From contig CAVXLC010000001.1 in assembly GCA_963762545.1 (NCBI GenBank), forward strand, positions 558,001-622,000: 64,000 bases of DNA, in the 5' to 3' direction. Source of the DNA: JABFSM01 sp963762545 (GTDB lineage Bacteria > Gemmatimonadota > Gemmatimonadetes > Gemmatimonadales > GWC2-71-9). Made by a program: the position numbers and the translations under genes. The notes beneath the pieces are model-generated. The model had not been told where the DNA came from. It worked only from the letters and a program-made list of their open reading frames with translations, and made no database searches. This document shows, piece after piece, positions 46,322 through 55,153 of the stretch. The first letter of the stretch is position 1; the number at the start of each line of letters is the position of its first letter.

Positions 46322-46954
46322 GTGAGCCTCTCGTCTCCTACCATCCACGCACTGATCCCGCTCAGCCTGCTCGAGGCGATCCGGAACCTTGACACACCGC
46401 TGGACGACGGGCTGAACGAGCTGGCCGGCGAAACCGTTTCGAAGCGCCTGGGCCTGTCCAACACGGTGGCCCAGCAGATCGAGCGCTATCGCGAGGCCGT
46501 CGAACAGAACGGCTCGGTGCCCGCCGAGGAGGCTATCTCGGTCTTCCGCCTGGTGGGACGCCGGCCCGACGCGACGCTGGTCTATTCCGATGCCGGACGC
46601 CGCGCCGCGCGCTACGCCGCCCGCTCCGCCGGCCTCGGCACCAAGGTCCTGCTCGGAGTAACGCCGCGTCCGCTGCGCCGCCGCCTGGGGGCCAAGTCGG
46701 CCGCACTGGTGGCCCGGAAGCTCCTGGGCATCCCGCTCGATCTGGCGCCGGGTGGGCACCAGGTACGACTCACCGAATCGCTGGCGACCGCGGCGGGGTT
46801 CCCGGGTACCGGCTGCTACTTTTACAGCGCCGTCATCGCCGAGCTGCTCAGGGTGGCGACCGGCTTCGAGGGAGCGATGGTCCACGAACGCTGCCATTCG
46901 CGGGGCGACGACCACTGTTTCTGGCGCGCCGCGGAGGCGGGAGGCTACGAATGA
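46322..46954 (+). CDS. V4R-like small-molecule-binding protein
   Basis: The protein has 210 residues and no signal peptide. The C-terminal half ends F-E-G-A-M-V-H-E-R-C-H-S-R-G-D-D-H-C-F-W-R, the paired-Cys and R-G-D pattern of V4R (4-vinyl-reductase-type) domains, which bind small hydrophobic ligands. The N-terminal half, with P-L-S-L-L-E-A-I and L-N-E-L-A-G-E-T-V-S-K-R-L-G, is unrecognised. The start is GTG 46322. Its stop overlaps the start of the M24 peptidase gene (ATGA). It is divergent from the DUF92 operon across 44 bases. Confidence 0.6.
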   Translation: MSLSSPTIHALIPLSLLEAIRNLDTPLDDGLNELAGETVSKRLGLSNTVAQQIERYREAVEQNGSVPAEEAISVFRLVGRRPDATLVYSDAGRRAARYAARSAGLGTKVLLGVTPRPLRRRLGAKSAALVARKLLGIPLDLAPGGHQVRLTESLATAAGFPGTGCYFYSAVIAELLRVATGFEGAMVHERCHSRGDDHCFWRAAEAGGYE

Positions 46955-48123
46955 AGCCGTTGACGCCGGATGATCACAGGCTGCTACGCGCCGGGCTCGC
47001 CACCTGCGGGGCCGACGGGTGGCTGCTCTTCGATTTTCAGGGGCACAACCCGGTGGCCAACCGGTTCCTGGCGCTGGGAGGCCTGGGATCGCGCCGGCTC
47101 TTCGCGCTCCTCACGCCGGACCAGGAGCCGGTCGCGGTGGCGCACAAGATCGAGCTGCAGCCGGTGGCCGATTTCCCCGGCCGGGTCATTCCCTACGCGC
47201 GGTGGGAAGAGCTCCACGCCGCGCTCAAGAGTCTGGTGGCGGGCAAGACCGTCGCCATGGAAATCTCGCCCCGGGACGGGGTACCCTACCTCGACCGGGT
47301 GCCGTACGGCGTGGTGGACCTGATTCAGTCCCTGGGCGGGAAGGTGGTTTCGAGCGCGCCACTGGTCACCCAGTTTGCCGCGCGCTGGACCGAGGACGAA
47401 GCGGCCCGGCACATCGAAGCGGCCGAGGTCGTGGCGTGGATCGCCAGGGAGGCGCTGGCGGTTGCGGTAACCCGCGGCGGCAAGGGCCTGACCGAAACGG
47501 CACTGCAGCAGCGCGTCATGGAGATGATGGCCAAGGAAGGCCTGGTGCCGGATCACCCGCCAATCGTCGGGTTCGGCGTCAATTCGGGCAACCCGCATTA
47601 CGAGCCGGTGGCGGGGAAGGACCTGACCCTGGCCAAGGACCAGGTGGTGCTGCTCGATCTGTTCGGCCGGTATCCTGGCGCCATCTCGGCGGACCAGACC
47701 TGGATGGGCTTCAGCGGAAGCCAGCCCCCCGAGCGGGTCCTGACCGTCTGGACCGCAGTGCGGGACGCGAGGGACGCGGCGCTCGAGGTGGTGCGGCGCG
47801 CCGGGCAGAGCGGGGAGCCGCTTGCCGGATACCAGGTGGACCGGGCCGCTCGCGACGTGATCGAGCGGGCCGGATTCGGGGAATTCTTCGTGCATCGCAC
47901 CGGGCACTCGATCGACCAGAATCTCCATGGCTCCGGCCCGCATATGGACGACTACGAGACCAAGGACGACCGCATCATCCTGACCGGATGCGGTTTCTCG
48001 GTCGAGCCGGGCATTTACCTGCCGAACGAGTTCGGAGTGCGCAGCGAGGTGAACGTGTACTGGGCGCCGGGCGGGCCGCTGGTGACACCCAAGGAGCCGC
48101 AGCGGGATCTGATACTGCCGTAG
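46951..48123 (+). CDS. M24-family metallopeptidase (Xaa-Pro aminopeptidase-like)
   Basis: The protein has 390 residues in a pita-bread fold. The metal-ligand pattern is visible: D in L-L-D-L-F-G-R-Y, D in S-A-D-Q-T, H in H-R-T-G-H-S-I-D, and Glu in V-E-P-G-I-Y-L and R-S-E-V-N-V. The second half matches aminopeptidase P/prolidase; the first is the creatinase N-domain type. It should remove N-terminal residues next to proline. It has no signal peptide. The start overlaps the V4R-like gene stop. Confidence 0.88.
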   Translation: MKPLTPDDHRLLRAGLATCGADGWLLFDFQGHNPVANRFLALGGLGSRRLFALLTPDQEPVAVAHKIELQPVADFPGRVIPYARWEELHAALKSLVAGKTVAMEISPRDGVPYLDRVPYGVVDLIQSLGGKVVSSAPLVTQFAARWTEDEAARHIEAAEVVAWIAREALAVAVTRGGKGLTETALQQRVMEMMAKEGLVPDHPPIVGFGVNSGNPHYEPVAGKDLTLAKDQVVLLDLFGRYPGAISADQTWMGFSGSQPPERVLTVWTAVRDARDAALEVVRRAGQSGEPLAGYQVDRAARDVIERAGFGEFFVHRTGHSIDQNLHGSGPHMDDYETKDDRIILTGCGFSVEPGIYLPNEFGVRSEVNVYWAPGGPLVTPKEPQRDLILP

Positions 48124-48151
48124 CAGGTGAAGCGGCTAAGAGGCGAGGAGG

Positions 48152-49072
48152 CTATCGGGCATCCGGCCGGTCGAGGATGACCACGTCGGGCCGGGGCGTG
48201 GGGTGTCCGGCCGGCAGGTGCTTGTCGATGCCCATGGCCACGAAGAGCAGCGCGAGATAGAGCAGCGAGAACTTGTACATCCTCCAGGCCAGGGGTGTGA
48301 CCGACTCCTGTTTGAGCAGCCGCAGGCAATACCACAGCAGTCTGGCCCCCAGCAGGATCGCCGCCACCACATAAAACAGGCCCTGGGTTCCCGCGAGCGC
48401 CGGCAGGATCGTGAGCGGGAGCAGCATGAGGGTGTACACCAGCATCTGCACCTTGGTTTCGTGCGCGCCCTTGACCACCGGCATCATGGGGACGCCGGCC
48501 CGGGCGTACTCCTGTTCCTTGATCAGCGCGAGTGCCCAGAAATGGGGCGGCGTCCAGTAAAAGATGATGGCGAAGAGGTACAATGCTGCCAGATCGAGGG
48601 AGCCGGTCATCGCGGCCCACCCCACCAGCGGCGGAAAGGCGCCGGCCGCGCCGCCGATCACGATGTTCTGGGGGCTCCATCGCTTGAGCCACATCGTGTA
48701 AATGAAGACGTAGAACAGCAGGCCGGACAGCGCCAGCCACCCCGCCAGCGGATTCACGAAGTGCCAGAACAGGGCAAACGCCACGGCCCCCAGGGTAACA
48801 CCGAACAGGAGCGCCGCTCCCGCGGGGAGGCGTCCCGACGGAATCGGACGGAGCCTGGTGCGTGACATGAAGGTGTCGATGTCCCGGTCGAACCACATGT
48901 TGATGGCGTTGGCTCCCCCGGCCATGAGGAATCCCGCCACCGTCACCCAGAAGACCAGACCCAGGGAGGGCAGGCCGCGGTCGGTGATGAACATCGGGGC
49001 AACGGTGGTCACCAGGAGCAGCGAGATAACGCGCGGCTTGGTCAGGGAGATCAGGTCGCGAAGCAACGCCAT
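48152..49072 (-). CDS. ctaB: Protoheme IX farnesyltransferase (heme O synthase)
   Basis: The protein has 306 residues and nine membrane helices. The prenyl-diphosphate site N-M-W-F-D-R-D-I-D-T-F-M-S-R-T-R-L-R-P-I and the second region Y-T-M-W-L-K-R-W-S-P-Q-N-I are both CtaB/CyoE signatures. It farnesylates heme B to heme O in the inner membrane for heme-copper oxidases. It is divergent from the permease gene across 128 bases and convergent with the M24 gene. No oxidase genes are in the window. Confidence 0.95.
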   Translation of the reverse strand: MALLRDLISLTKPRVISLLLVTTVAPMFITDRGLPSLGLVFWVTVAGFLMAGGANAINMWFDRDIDTFMSRTRLRPIPSGRLPAGAALLFGVTLGAVAFALFWHFVNPLAGWLALSGLLFYVFIYTMWLKRWSPQNIVIGGAAGAFPPLVGWAAMTGSLDLAALYLFAIIFYWTPPHFWALALIKEQEYARAGVPMMPVVKGAHETKVQMLVYTLMLLPLTILPALAGTQGLFYVVAAILLGARLLWYCLRLLKQESVTPLAWRMYKFSLLYLALLFVAMGIDKHLPAGHPTPRPDVVILDRPDAR

Positions 49073-49200
49073 GCGGAGAACCGGGAAGCAGGGGAACGGG
49101 CAGCGGGGAGCCGAATGCGGTTCCCGCTAGCTAAACTCGCGGCACAATATATACCTTCCGGCGACGACCAGCCCCGACTCCTTCCCCTTCCCGAGCCGGC

Positions 49201-50568
49201 ATGACCACTCCCGCGCCGCGTGATTCATGGGGCGAACGCCTCCCCCGTACCGTGGGACTGTTTTCGGCGGTCCTGGTCCTGATCGGCATCACGATCGGGA
49301 GCGGGATCTTCCGGGTCCCCGGCCGGGTGGCCGGCCTGGTAGGCTCTCCCGGGATGGTGCTCGTGGCCTGGGTGCTGGGCGGGGTCCTGGCACTGCTGGG
49401 TGCCCTCACCCTGGCCGAGCTGGCGGCGATGTATCCGCGCAGCGGAGGGGTATTCACGTACATCGAGGAAGGCCTGGGACCGATGCCCGCCTTCCTGTTC
49501 GGCTGGTCGCAGCTGGCGGTGATCCGGGCGGCCGCGCTGGGTGCGATCGCCACGATCTTCGCGGAATACTTCTCCCATTTCGTTCCCCTGAGCTCGGCCC
49601 AGGTCCACTATGTCGCCGCGGGTCTGATCTTCGGCGTCGGGGTGCTCAACTACGTGGGGGTCAAGAAGGCCGCCGCGGTGACCGGCGTGGCGACCGCGGT
49701 GAAGTACGGGGCGCTGCTCGCGCTGGTGATCCTCTCCTTCACCGCCCCGACCCGGTCCGCCGCCAACTTCACTCCCCTCTGGGTGGGGGGGCTCGGAATC
49801 TCGGCGCTGGCGACCGCGATGGTTTCGGTGATGTGGGCCTACGACGGATGGGCCGATCTCTCCTACATGAGCGGAGAGATCAAGGATCCGGCCAGGAACA
49901 TGCCCCGGGCCCTCATCATCGGCACGCTCGCGATCATCGCCATCTATCTGCTGGTCAACCTCGCGTATATGTACCTGGTTCCGCTCCCGGAGATGGCCCA
50001 GTCGCCCCTGATCGCGGCCACCGCGGTGGAGCGCATCCCCCTGCTCGGGGCGGCCGGCGCCGGCCTCGTCTCGGCGGTGGTGATGATCTCGACCTTCAGC
50101 AGCGTCAACGGCACCATGCTGGCCAGCCCCCGGATCTTCTTCGGGATGGCGGACCGCGGGCTGTTCTTTCCCATTATCGCCCGGGTATCGCCCCGGTTCC
50201 AGAGTCCTTCCACCGCGATCTTCCTGTGCACGGCGCTCGGCGTGATCTACGTTCTCTTCAACGACTTCCAGCAGTTGGCCGACAAATTCGTGCTGGGCAT
50301 CTGGCCCTTCTACATCCTGGCGGTCCTGTCGGTCTTCGTCATTCGCCGCCGGTCCCCGGAGCTGCCTCGTCCCTATCGGGTCATCGGCTATCCGCTGGTG
50401 CCCGTCATCTTTCTCATTTCCGCCGTAGGCATGATCCTGAACGCGCTCCTGACCGATCCCGTCGGCACCGGAATCACCTTCGGCATCATCCTGGTCGGGA
50501 TCCCGGTGTATTTCGTGGGGCGGGCGGCCGGGAAAATCAACCCCGTAGGAACTGTCAACCGGCGGTAA
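49201..50568 (+). CDS. APC-family amino-acid permease (LAT type)
   Basis: The protein has 455 residues and 12 membrane helices. The start G-I-T-I-G-S-G-I-F-R-V-P-G is the conserved broken helix 1 of LAT-type exchangers, and M-W-A-Y-D-G-W-A-D-L-S-Y-M-S-G-E is the helix 6 equivalent. It moves amino acids across the inner membrane; the substrate is undetermined. It is preceded by the divergent ctaB gene and lies 173 bases before the TonB receptor. Confidence 0.9.
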   Translation: MTTPAPRDSWGERLPRTVGLFSAVLVLIGITIGSGIFRVPGRVAGLVGSPGMVLVAWVLGGVLALLGALTLAELAAMYPRSGGVFTYIEEGLGPMPAFLFGWSQLAVIRAAALGAIATIFAEYFSHFVPLSSAQVHYVAAGLIFGVGVLNYVGVKKAAAVTGVATAVKYGALLALVILSFTAPTRSAANFTPLWVGGLGISALATAMVSVMWAYDGWADLSYMSGEIKDPARNMPRALIIGTLAIIAIYLLVNLAYMYLVPLPEMAQSPLIAATAVERIPLLGAAGAGLVSAVVMISTFSSVNGTMLASPRIFFGMADRGLFFPIIARVSPRFQSPSTAIFLCTALGVIYVLFNDFQQLADKFVLGIWPFYILAVLSVFVIRRRSPELPRPYRVIGYPLVPVIFLISAVGMILNALLTDPVGTGITFGIILVGIPVYFVGRAAGKINPVGTVNRR

Positions 50569-50741
50569 CGGTTCGGTGACTCGCTTGATTTGGGTCGGTC
50601 TCACGGTAAGTTAGGGCGGCTCGGACGCCCCCCGATCGGGCGGATTCCGGAGCTCGGTCACCAACAGCACTACGCCGGTTCCCCGCCCGGGGAATTCCGG
50701 TTCGAGCAGGACCATCCAAACATGATCCGGGAGTCGGTTCC

Positions 50742-53700
50742 ATGCAGCCAATCGGGCGCGCAGTACGGTTCGGGGCGGCAGCGGTCGCGCTGCTGCTCGC
50801 CGGGGCCCATGGCCTCGTCGCGCAGGGCATCACCAGCGCGGCCGTCACCGGCAGAATCACGTCGGAGACCCGTGGCGCGGTCGAGAACGCCATCGTCCTC
50901 CTGACCAACACCAGCAACGGCGCCAAGCAGCAGACGACCACCAATTCGGCCGGTCGCTACAACTTCGAGAACGCCACGCCCGGCGGCCCCTACACCATTG
51001 ACGTCCGGGCGATCGGCTTTCAGCCGGCCACCAAGAGCGGGATCATGCTGACGCTCGGCCAGCGCTATGTGCAGGATTTCGAGCTGAAGCAGCAGGCAGT
51101 CACGCTGGAGGAGCTGACCGTGGTCGCCGCCACCAATCCGCTCATCAACGAGAGCCGGACCGGCCCGGCCCAGATCGTCACTGATACGGCCATCCAGCGG
51201 CTGCCGCTGCTGGGCCGCAATTTCACCAGCCTCCTCGCCAGCAGCCCCCAGGTCACCAACGGCACCTCGGTTGGGGGACAGAACAACCGCTTCAACAGCA
51301 TCCTGATCGATGGCGGCGTCAACAACGACATCTTCGGGTTGTCTTCCAGCGGAACGCCCGGGGGCTCCGCCGGCGCCAAGCCGATCTCCCTGGAGGCGTT
51401 ACAGGAATTCCAGGTGCTGGTGGCGCCCTTCGACGTGCGCCAGGGCGGATTTACCGGCGGACTGGTGAACGGCATCACCAAGTCCGGCGGGAACCGGTTC
51501 CACGGCTCGGCCTTTGGTTACATCCAGCGGCCCGAGCTGGTGGGCGCGGATACCACCCGTCCCATCGGCATCAAGTTCTCGAACTTCGACATCAAGCAGT
51601 ACGGCGGGACCATCGGCGGGCCGATCATCAAGGACCGACTGCAGTTCTTCGTCAGCGCCGATCTGCAGACGTCCACGACGCCGTTCGTGGGCCTGTCGTC
51701 CGATGACCCCACCACGGGCATCTCCACTGCGACCGCCAACCGGGTCGCGGACATTCTCCGGACCAAGTACCACCTGGACCCTGGGGGGACCGATGCCCCG
51801 TCCAAGCTGGGCAAGCCCGACAAGAACCTGTTCGGCAAGCTCAACTGGAATATCGGAAACACCTCGGCCCTCGAGGTCTCCTACAACTACACCAAGGCCA
51901 GCCAGGACAATTTCTTCCGGAGCAACCCCCGCTCGGACGGCACCCGGGACGGATGGATGCTCTCCAACAGCGGGTACGCGATCACCAACAAGACCAACAG
52001 CCTGCGCACCAAGTACACCAGTCTGATCGGGAAGGCGAATCTCGAGGTGCTGCTGGGCTACCAGAAGGTGCGGGACCCCCGAAGTCCCAGCGTCGTCGGT
52101 CCACAGATCGAGGTCCAGGGCGATGTCGCGGGGAATTGGATCGAGGCGGCCGGGGAACGGTTCTCGCACGGCAACAGCCTGGACCAGAACATCTATGAGG
52201 CGACCGCAAACCTCACGTTCAATCTCGGATCGCAGCATCAGGTCACGGTCGGGACCCACAACGAATTCTTCCATTTCGTAGACCTCTTCGCCAACAACAA
52301 GAACGGAACCTGGACCTTTGGCAGCGCCGATTCGCTGGAGTTGGGCCTGGCCCGCCGCTTCGAGGTGCTGCTTCCGCTGCGCGAGGGTGGGTTCGTCTCC
52401 GATTTCAAGGTGAAGCAGTTCGGGGGGTATGTGCAGGATGCCTGGCGGCCCAACGACCGGGTCACCTTGACCTTCGGGCTTCGCTATGACGTGCCGTTCA
52501 GCGACAAGCCGTTCCAGAACAACCTGACCCAGCTCAAGGACACCCTGGGCATCAACACGTCGTCGTTCCCGAGCGGCAATGGACTGTGGTCGCCCCGGTT
52601 CGGGTTCAACTGGGACGCGATGGGCGACGGCAACACGGTCGTCCGGGGCGGTGTCGGACTCTTCAGCGGGCGTCCGCCCTATGTGTGGATGGCCAATGCC
52701 TTCACCAACACCGGACTGGAGCAGGTGACTCTGCTGTGTGACGCCAGTGTCCCCGGCGGCAACGGCAAGACGCCGCCCCCCTTCACGGTGGACCTGGGGG
52801 CCATTCCCCAGGCCTGCGCGGCGGGCGGGCCACCGGTGCCGCCGGTCGCGGGAGTCAACTATTTCGAAAAGGACTTCAAGTTCCAGCAGGCGCTCAAGTA
52901 CGCGCTCGGCGTGGACAAGCGGCTCCCGTGGGGCATGGTCGGTACGGTGGACTTCCTGTTCACCCAGAACAAGAACCAGATGTATCAGACCGACGACAAC
53001 GTGAAGCTCGGCCAGGTGAACGGCGAGGGCCGCCAGCTCTACGCCACGCCCAATGCGGCTGGCACCGCCCTGACCCGGCTCCGGGTGACCGACAAGGTGG
53101 GCCAGGTGGTCCACCACATGAACAAGAGCGCGGACAAGTCGGTGCTGTTTACCGCCCAGCTCCAGAAGTCGTTCAGCGGGGTGTCGTTCAACGCGGCCTA
53201 CACCTACGCGAACTCGAAGGACCTGATGAGCCTGACCTCGAGCATCGCGACATCGAACCTCCGATTCACCGCGCTCGACGGGACACTCGCCGATCGGAAC
53301 CTCCGGCCCTCGGCGTTCGACGTTCGCAACAAGATCAGTGTGAGCGGTTCCGCCAATCTGCCGTTCGGGGTCCAGTCCTCCGTGATCTTCACCGCGCGCT
53401 CCGGGTTGCCGTACGCCTACACCTACAACGCGGACGTCAACGGCGACGGCAATTCCGGCAATGACCTGCTCTATGTTCCGAAGGACATCAACGACATCAC
53501 CCTGGCGGTTCCGACCGGGAGCACCGCCCAGGCCGAGTGGGACCGGCTCAATACGTTCATCACCCGCGAGCCCTGCCTCGACCAGCAGCGGGGCAAAATC
53601 ATGCAGCGCAACTCCTGCCGGAACCCCTGGCAGAAGTTCGTGGACATTCGCCTGGGGAAGATCATACCCACCCTGAACGGGCAGCGGCTGGAAATCTCGG

Positions 53701-53957
53701 GCGATGTCTTCAATCTTCTGAACCTGCTCAACCGGGACTGGGGCTTCAACCGGGAGACCAGCGGCTTCGAGGAAGTGAATTTCCTGACCTTGGGCACGGG
53801 TGCCCTGGGGAGCTACGACACGCGGGGCACCGCCACCCAGTCCGACGATCGCGGGCGGTACGTGGTGCCGGCCGCCAGCGCCTTCCCTTCGCTCAAGAAG
53901 GCCGTCGTCAACAGTTCCCGGTGGCGGATCCAGCTGGGCGCGAAGTACACGTTCTAG
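50742..53957 (+). CDS. Oar-like TonB-dependent outer-membrane receptor
   Basis: The protein has 1071 residues with a signal peptide ending L-V-A-Q. Residues ~30-115 are a carboxypeptidase-regulatory-like (beta-sandwich) domain (V-T-G-R-I-T-S-E-T-R-G, A-G-R-Y-N-F-E-N). Then comes a plug (A-L-Q-E-F-Q-V-L at ~220) and a large barrel ending G-A-K-Y-T-F, the terminal aromatic used for outer-membrane assembly. The layout matches Myxococcus Oar and similar receptors. Ligand is unknown. GGGAG precedes the ATG. A 14-bp terminator follows. Confidence 0.92.
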   Translation: MQPIGRAVRFGAAAVALLLAGAHGLVAQGITSAAVTGRITSETRGAVENAIVLLTNTSNGAKQQTTTNSAGRYNFENATPGGPYTIDVRAIGFQPATKSGIMLTLGQRYVQDFELKQQAVTLEELTVVAATNPLINESRTGPAQIVTDTAIQRLPLLGRNFTSLLASSPQVTNGTSVGGQNNRFNSILIDGGVNNDIFGLSSSGTPGGSAGAKPISLEALQEFQVLVAPFDVRQGGFTGGLVNGITKSGGNRFHGSAFGYIQRPELVGADTTRPIGIKFSNFDIKQYGGTIGGPIIKDRLQFFVSADLQTSTTPFVGLSSDDPTTGISTATANRVADILRTKYHLDPGGTDAPSKLGKPDKNLFGKLNWNIGNTSALEVSYNYTKASQDNFFRSNPRSDGTRDGWMLSNSGYAITNKTNSLRTKYTSLIGKANLEVLLGYQKVRDPRSPSVVGPQIEVQGDVAGNWIEAAGERFSHGNSLDQNIYEATANLTFNLGSQHQVTVGTHNEFFHFVDLFANNKNGTWTFGSADSLELGLARRFEVLLPLREGGFVSDFKVKQFGGYVQDAWRPNDRVTLTFGLRYDVPFSDKPFQNNLTQLKDTLGINTSSFPSGNGLWSPRFGFNWDAMGDGNTVVRGGVGLFSGRPPYVWMANAFTNTGLEQVTLLCDASVPGGNGKTPPPFTVDLGAIPQACAAGGPPVPPVAGVNYFEKDFKFQQALKYALGVDKRLPWGMVGTVDFLFTQNKNQMYQTDDNVKLGQVNGEGRQLYATPNAAGTALTRLRVTDKVGQVVHHMNKSADKSVLFTAQLQKSFSGVSFNAAYTYANSKDLMSLTSSIATSNLRFTALDGTLADRNLRPSAFDVRNKISVSGSANLPFGVQSSVIFTARSGLPYAYTYNADVNGDGNSGNDLLYVPKDINDITLAVPTGSTAQAEWDRLNTFITREPCLDQQRGKIMQRNSCRNPWQKFVDIRLGKIIPTLNGQRLEISGDVFNLLNLLNRDWGFNRETSGFEEVNFLTLGTGALGSYDTRGTATQSDDRGRYVVPAASAFPSLKKAVVNSSRWRIQLGAKYTF

Positions 53958-53996
53958 CGAGGCGGCGAGGCTGGGACGCCAGAGGCTGGAACCAAG

Positions 53997-54030
53997 ACGC
54001 GGGGGTCGGCATTTGCGCCGACCCCCGCGT
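53997..54030. terminator. Strong hairpin terminator between the TonB receptor and lptG
   Basis: A perfect 14-bp stem (53997-54010 with 54017-54030) encloses a 6-base loop. It lies 39 bases after the receptor stop, between convergent genes, so it can serve both strands. No strong T-run is seen. Confidence 0.75.
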
Positions 54031-54076
54031 TGCTGGTTGCCCCTTGCCCCCTAGCCTCCTGGCCTCTTTCCCCTCT

Positions 54077-55153
54077 TCACGTCCTCACCCTCACCATCAA
54101 CCAGGCCCCCAGGGCCAGGAACACCAGGTTGGGAGCCCAGGCGGCCGCGGCCGGATTCATGATGCCTGATGATCCTACCGCCTGGGCCAGGTTGATCATC
54201 AGCAGATAGACGATCGTGGTGCCCAGACTGATGGCGATGCCTATCGCCGCGCCCGCGCGCGGCGAAGACACCGCCAGGGGCGCGCCGAACAGCGCGATGA
54301 TCAGGCAGGCGGCCGGCAGCGCCAGCTTGATGGCGTGCTGCACCTGGAGCTTCTTCGTGTCGTTGCCCGAACTGTTGAGCGCGGCGATGTAGCGCCCCAG
54401 CTCCTTATAGGTCATTTCCTCGGGATTCTTGGGCTCGATCAGCAGGTCCCGCGGCGCCTGGGTGAAGATCGGCAGCCGGAGCTCGGCAAAGGTCAGCGTC
54501 AGCGCGTCGCCGTTGCGGCGAATGAGGTGGCTCGCGCCGTGGGTGAACCGCCAGTAGTGGGCCTTGGGGTCCCAGCGCGCGCTGTCCGCGGTGATCGAGA
54601 TCGTGGGGACGGCCGAATCCCGCACCGCGCGCTCCAGCACCACCTGCTGCATCTGGTTGTCGGTGGTGTTGAGCTGGCGGACGGTATAGACCCACCCGCT
54701 CCCGGCGCGGTAGACGAAGTTGGTCCGGGTGGTGACGTTCCGGGCCTGCCGCTCCTTCTGCAGCTCGAGCTGGCGGGTGGTGGCCTCGGTGGCCCACTCC
54801 CCGATCATGAAACAGAGCGCCGCGGCGAACGTGGAGGCGATGATCAGGGGCCGGATCAGGCGGTGAAAGCTCACCCCGCCGGCCTTGGCGGCGGTGAGCT
54901 CGGAGTTCCGCGCCAGCGGCCCGACGGTGAATACGGTGGCGAAGAGCGCGGCGGCCGGCATCATGGTCGCGATGTTCTGGGGCAGCGCATAGAGGTACGA
55001 CAGCGCGATGGTCCCGGCGTGCAGGTCCCGGTCCAGCAGGCGCCGCAGGTTGTCGGTGAGCTGGGTCAGGACCGAGACGAAGGGCAGGCCGATGGCGGTG
55101 AGCAGGAACACCCGGAGCCAGTGCCCCAGCAGGTAGCGGGAGAGGATGCGCAT
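54077..55153 (-). CDS. LPS export permease LptG-type protein
   Basis: The protein has 358 residues with six membrane helices, three at each end around a periplasmic beta-jellyroll, as in YjgQ/LptG. The start R-I-L-S-R-Y-L-L-G-H-W and the P-Q-N-I-A-T-M-M-P-A-A-A-L-F segment are family features. With LptF and LptB it drives lipopolysaccharide transport to the outer membrane. The ATG overlaps the LptF stop by one base. Paralogues can swap names, so F versus G is by order and size only. Confidence 0.88.
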   Translation of the reverse strand: MRILSRYLLGHWLRVFLLTAIGLPFVSVLTQLTDNLRRLLDRDLHAGTIALSYLYALPQNIATMMPAAALFATVFTVGPLARNSELTAAKAGGVSFHRLIRPLIIASTFAAALCFMIGEWATEATTRQLELQKERQARNVTTRTNFVYRAGSGWVYTVRQLNTTDNQMQQVVLERAVRDSAVPTISITADSARWDPKAHYWRFTHGASHLIRRNGDALTLTFAELRLPIFTQAPRDLLIEPKNPEEMTYKELGRYIAALNSSGNDTKKLQVQHAIKLALPAACLIIALFGAPLAVSSPRAGAAIGIAISLGTTIVYLLMINLAQAVGSSGIMNPAAAAWAPNLVFLALGAWLMVRVRT

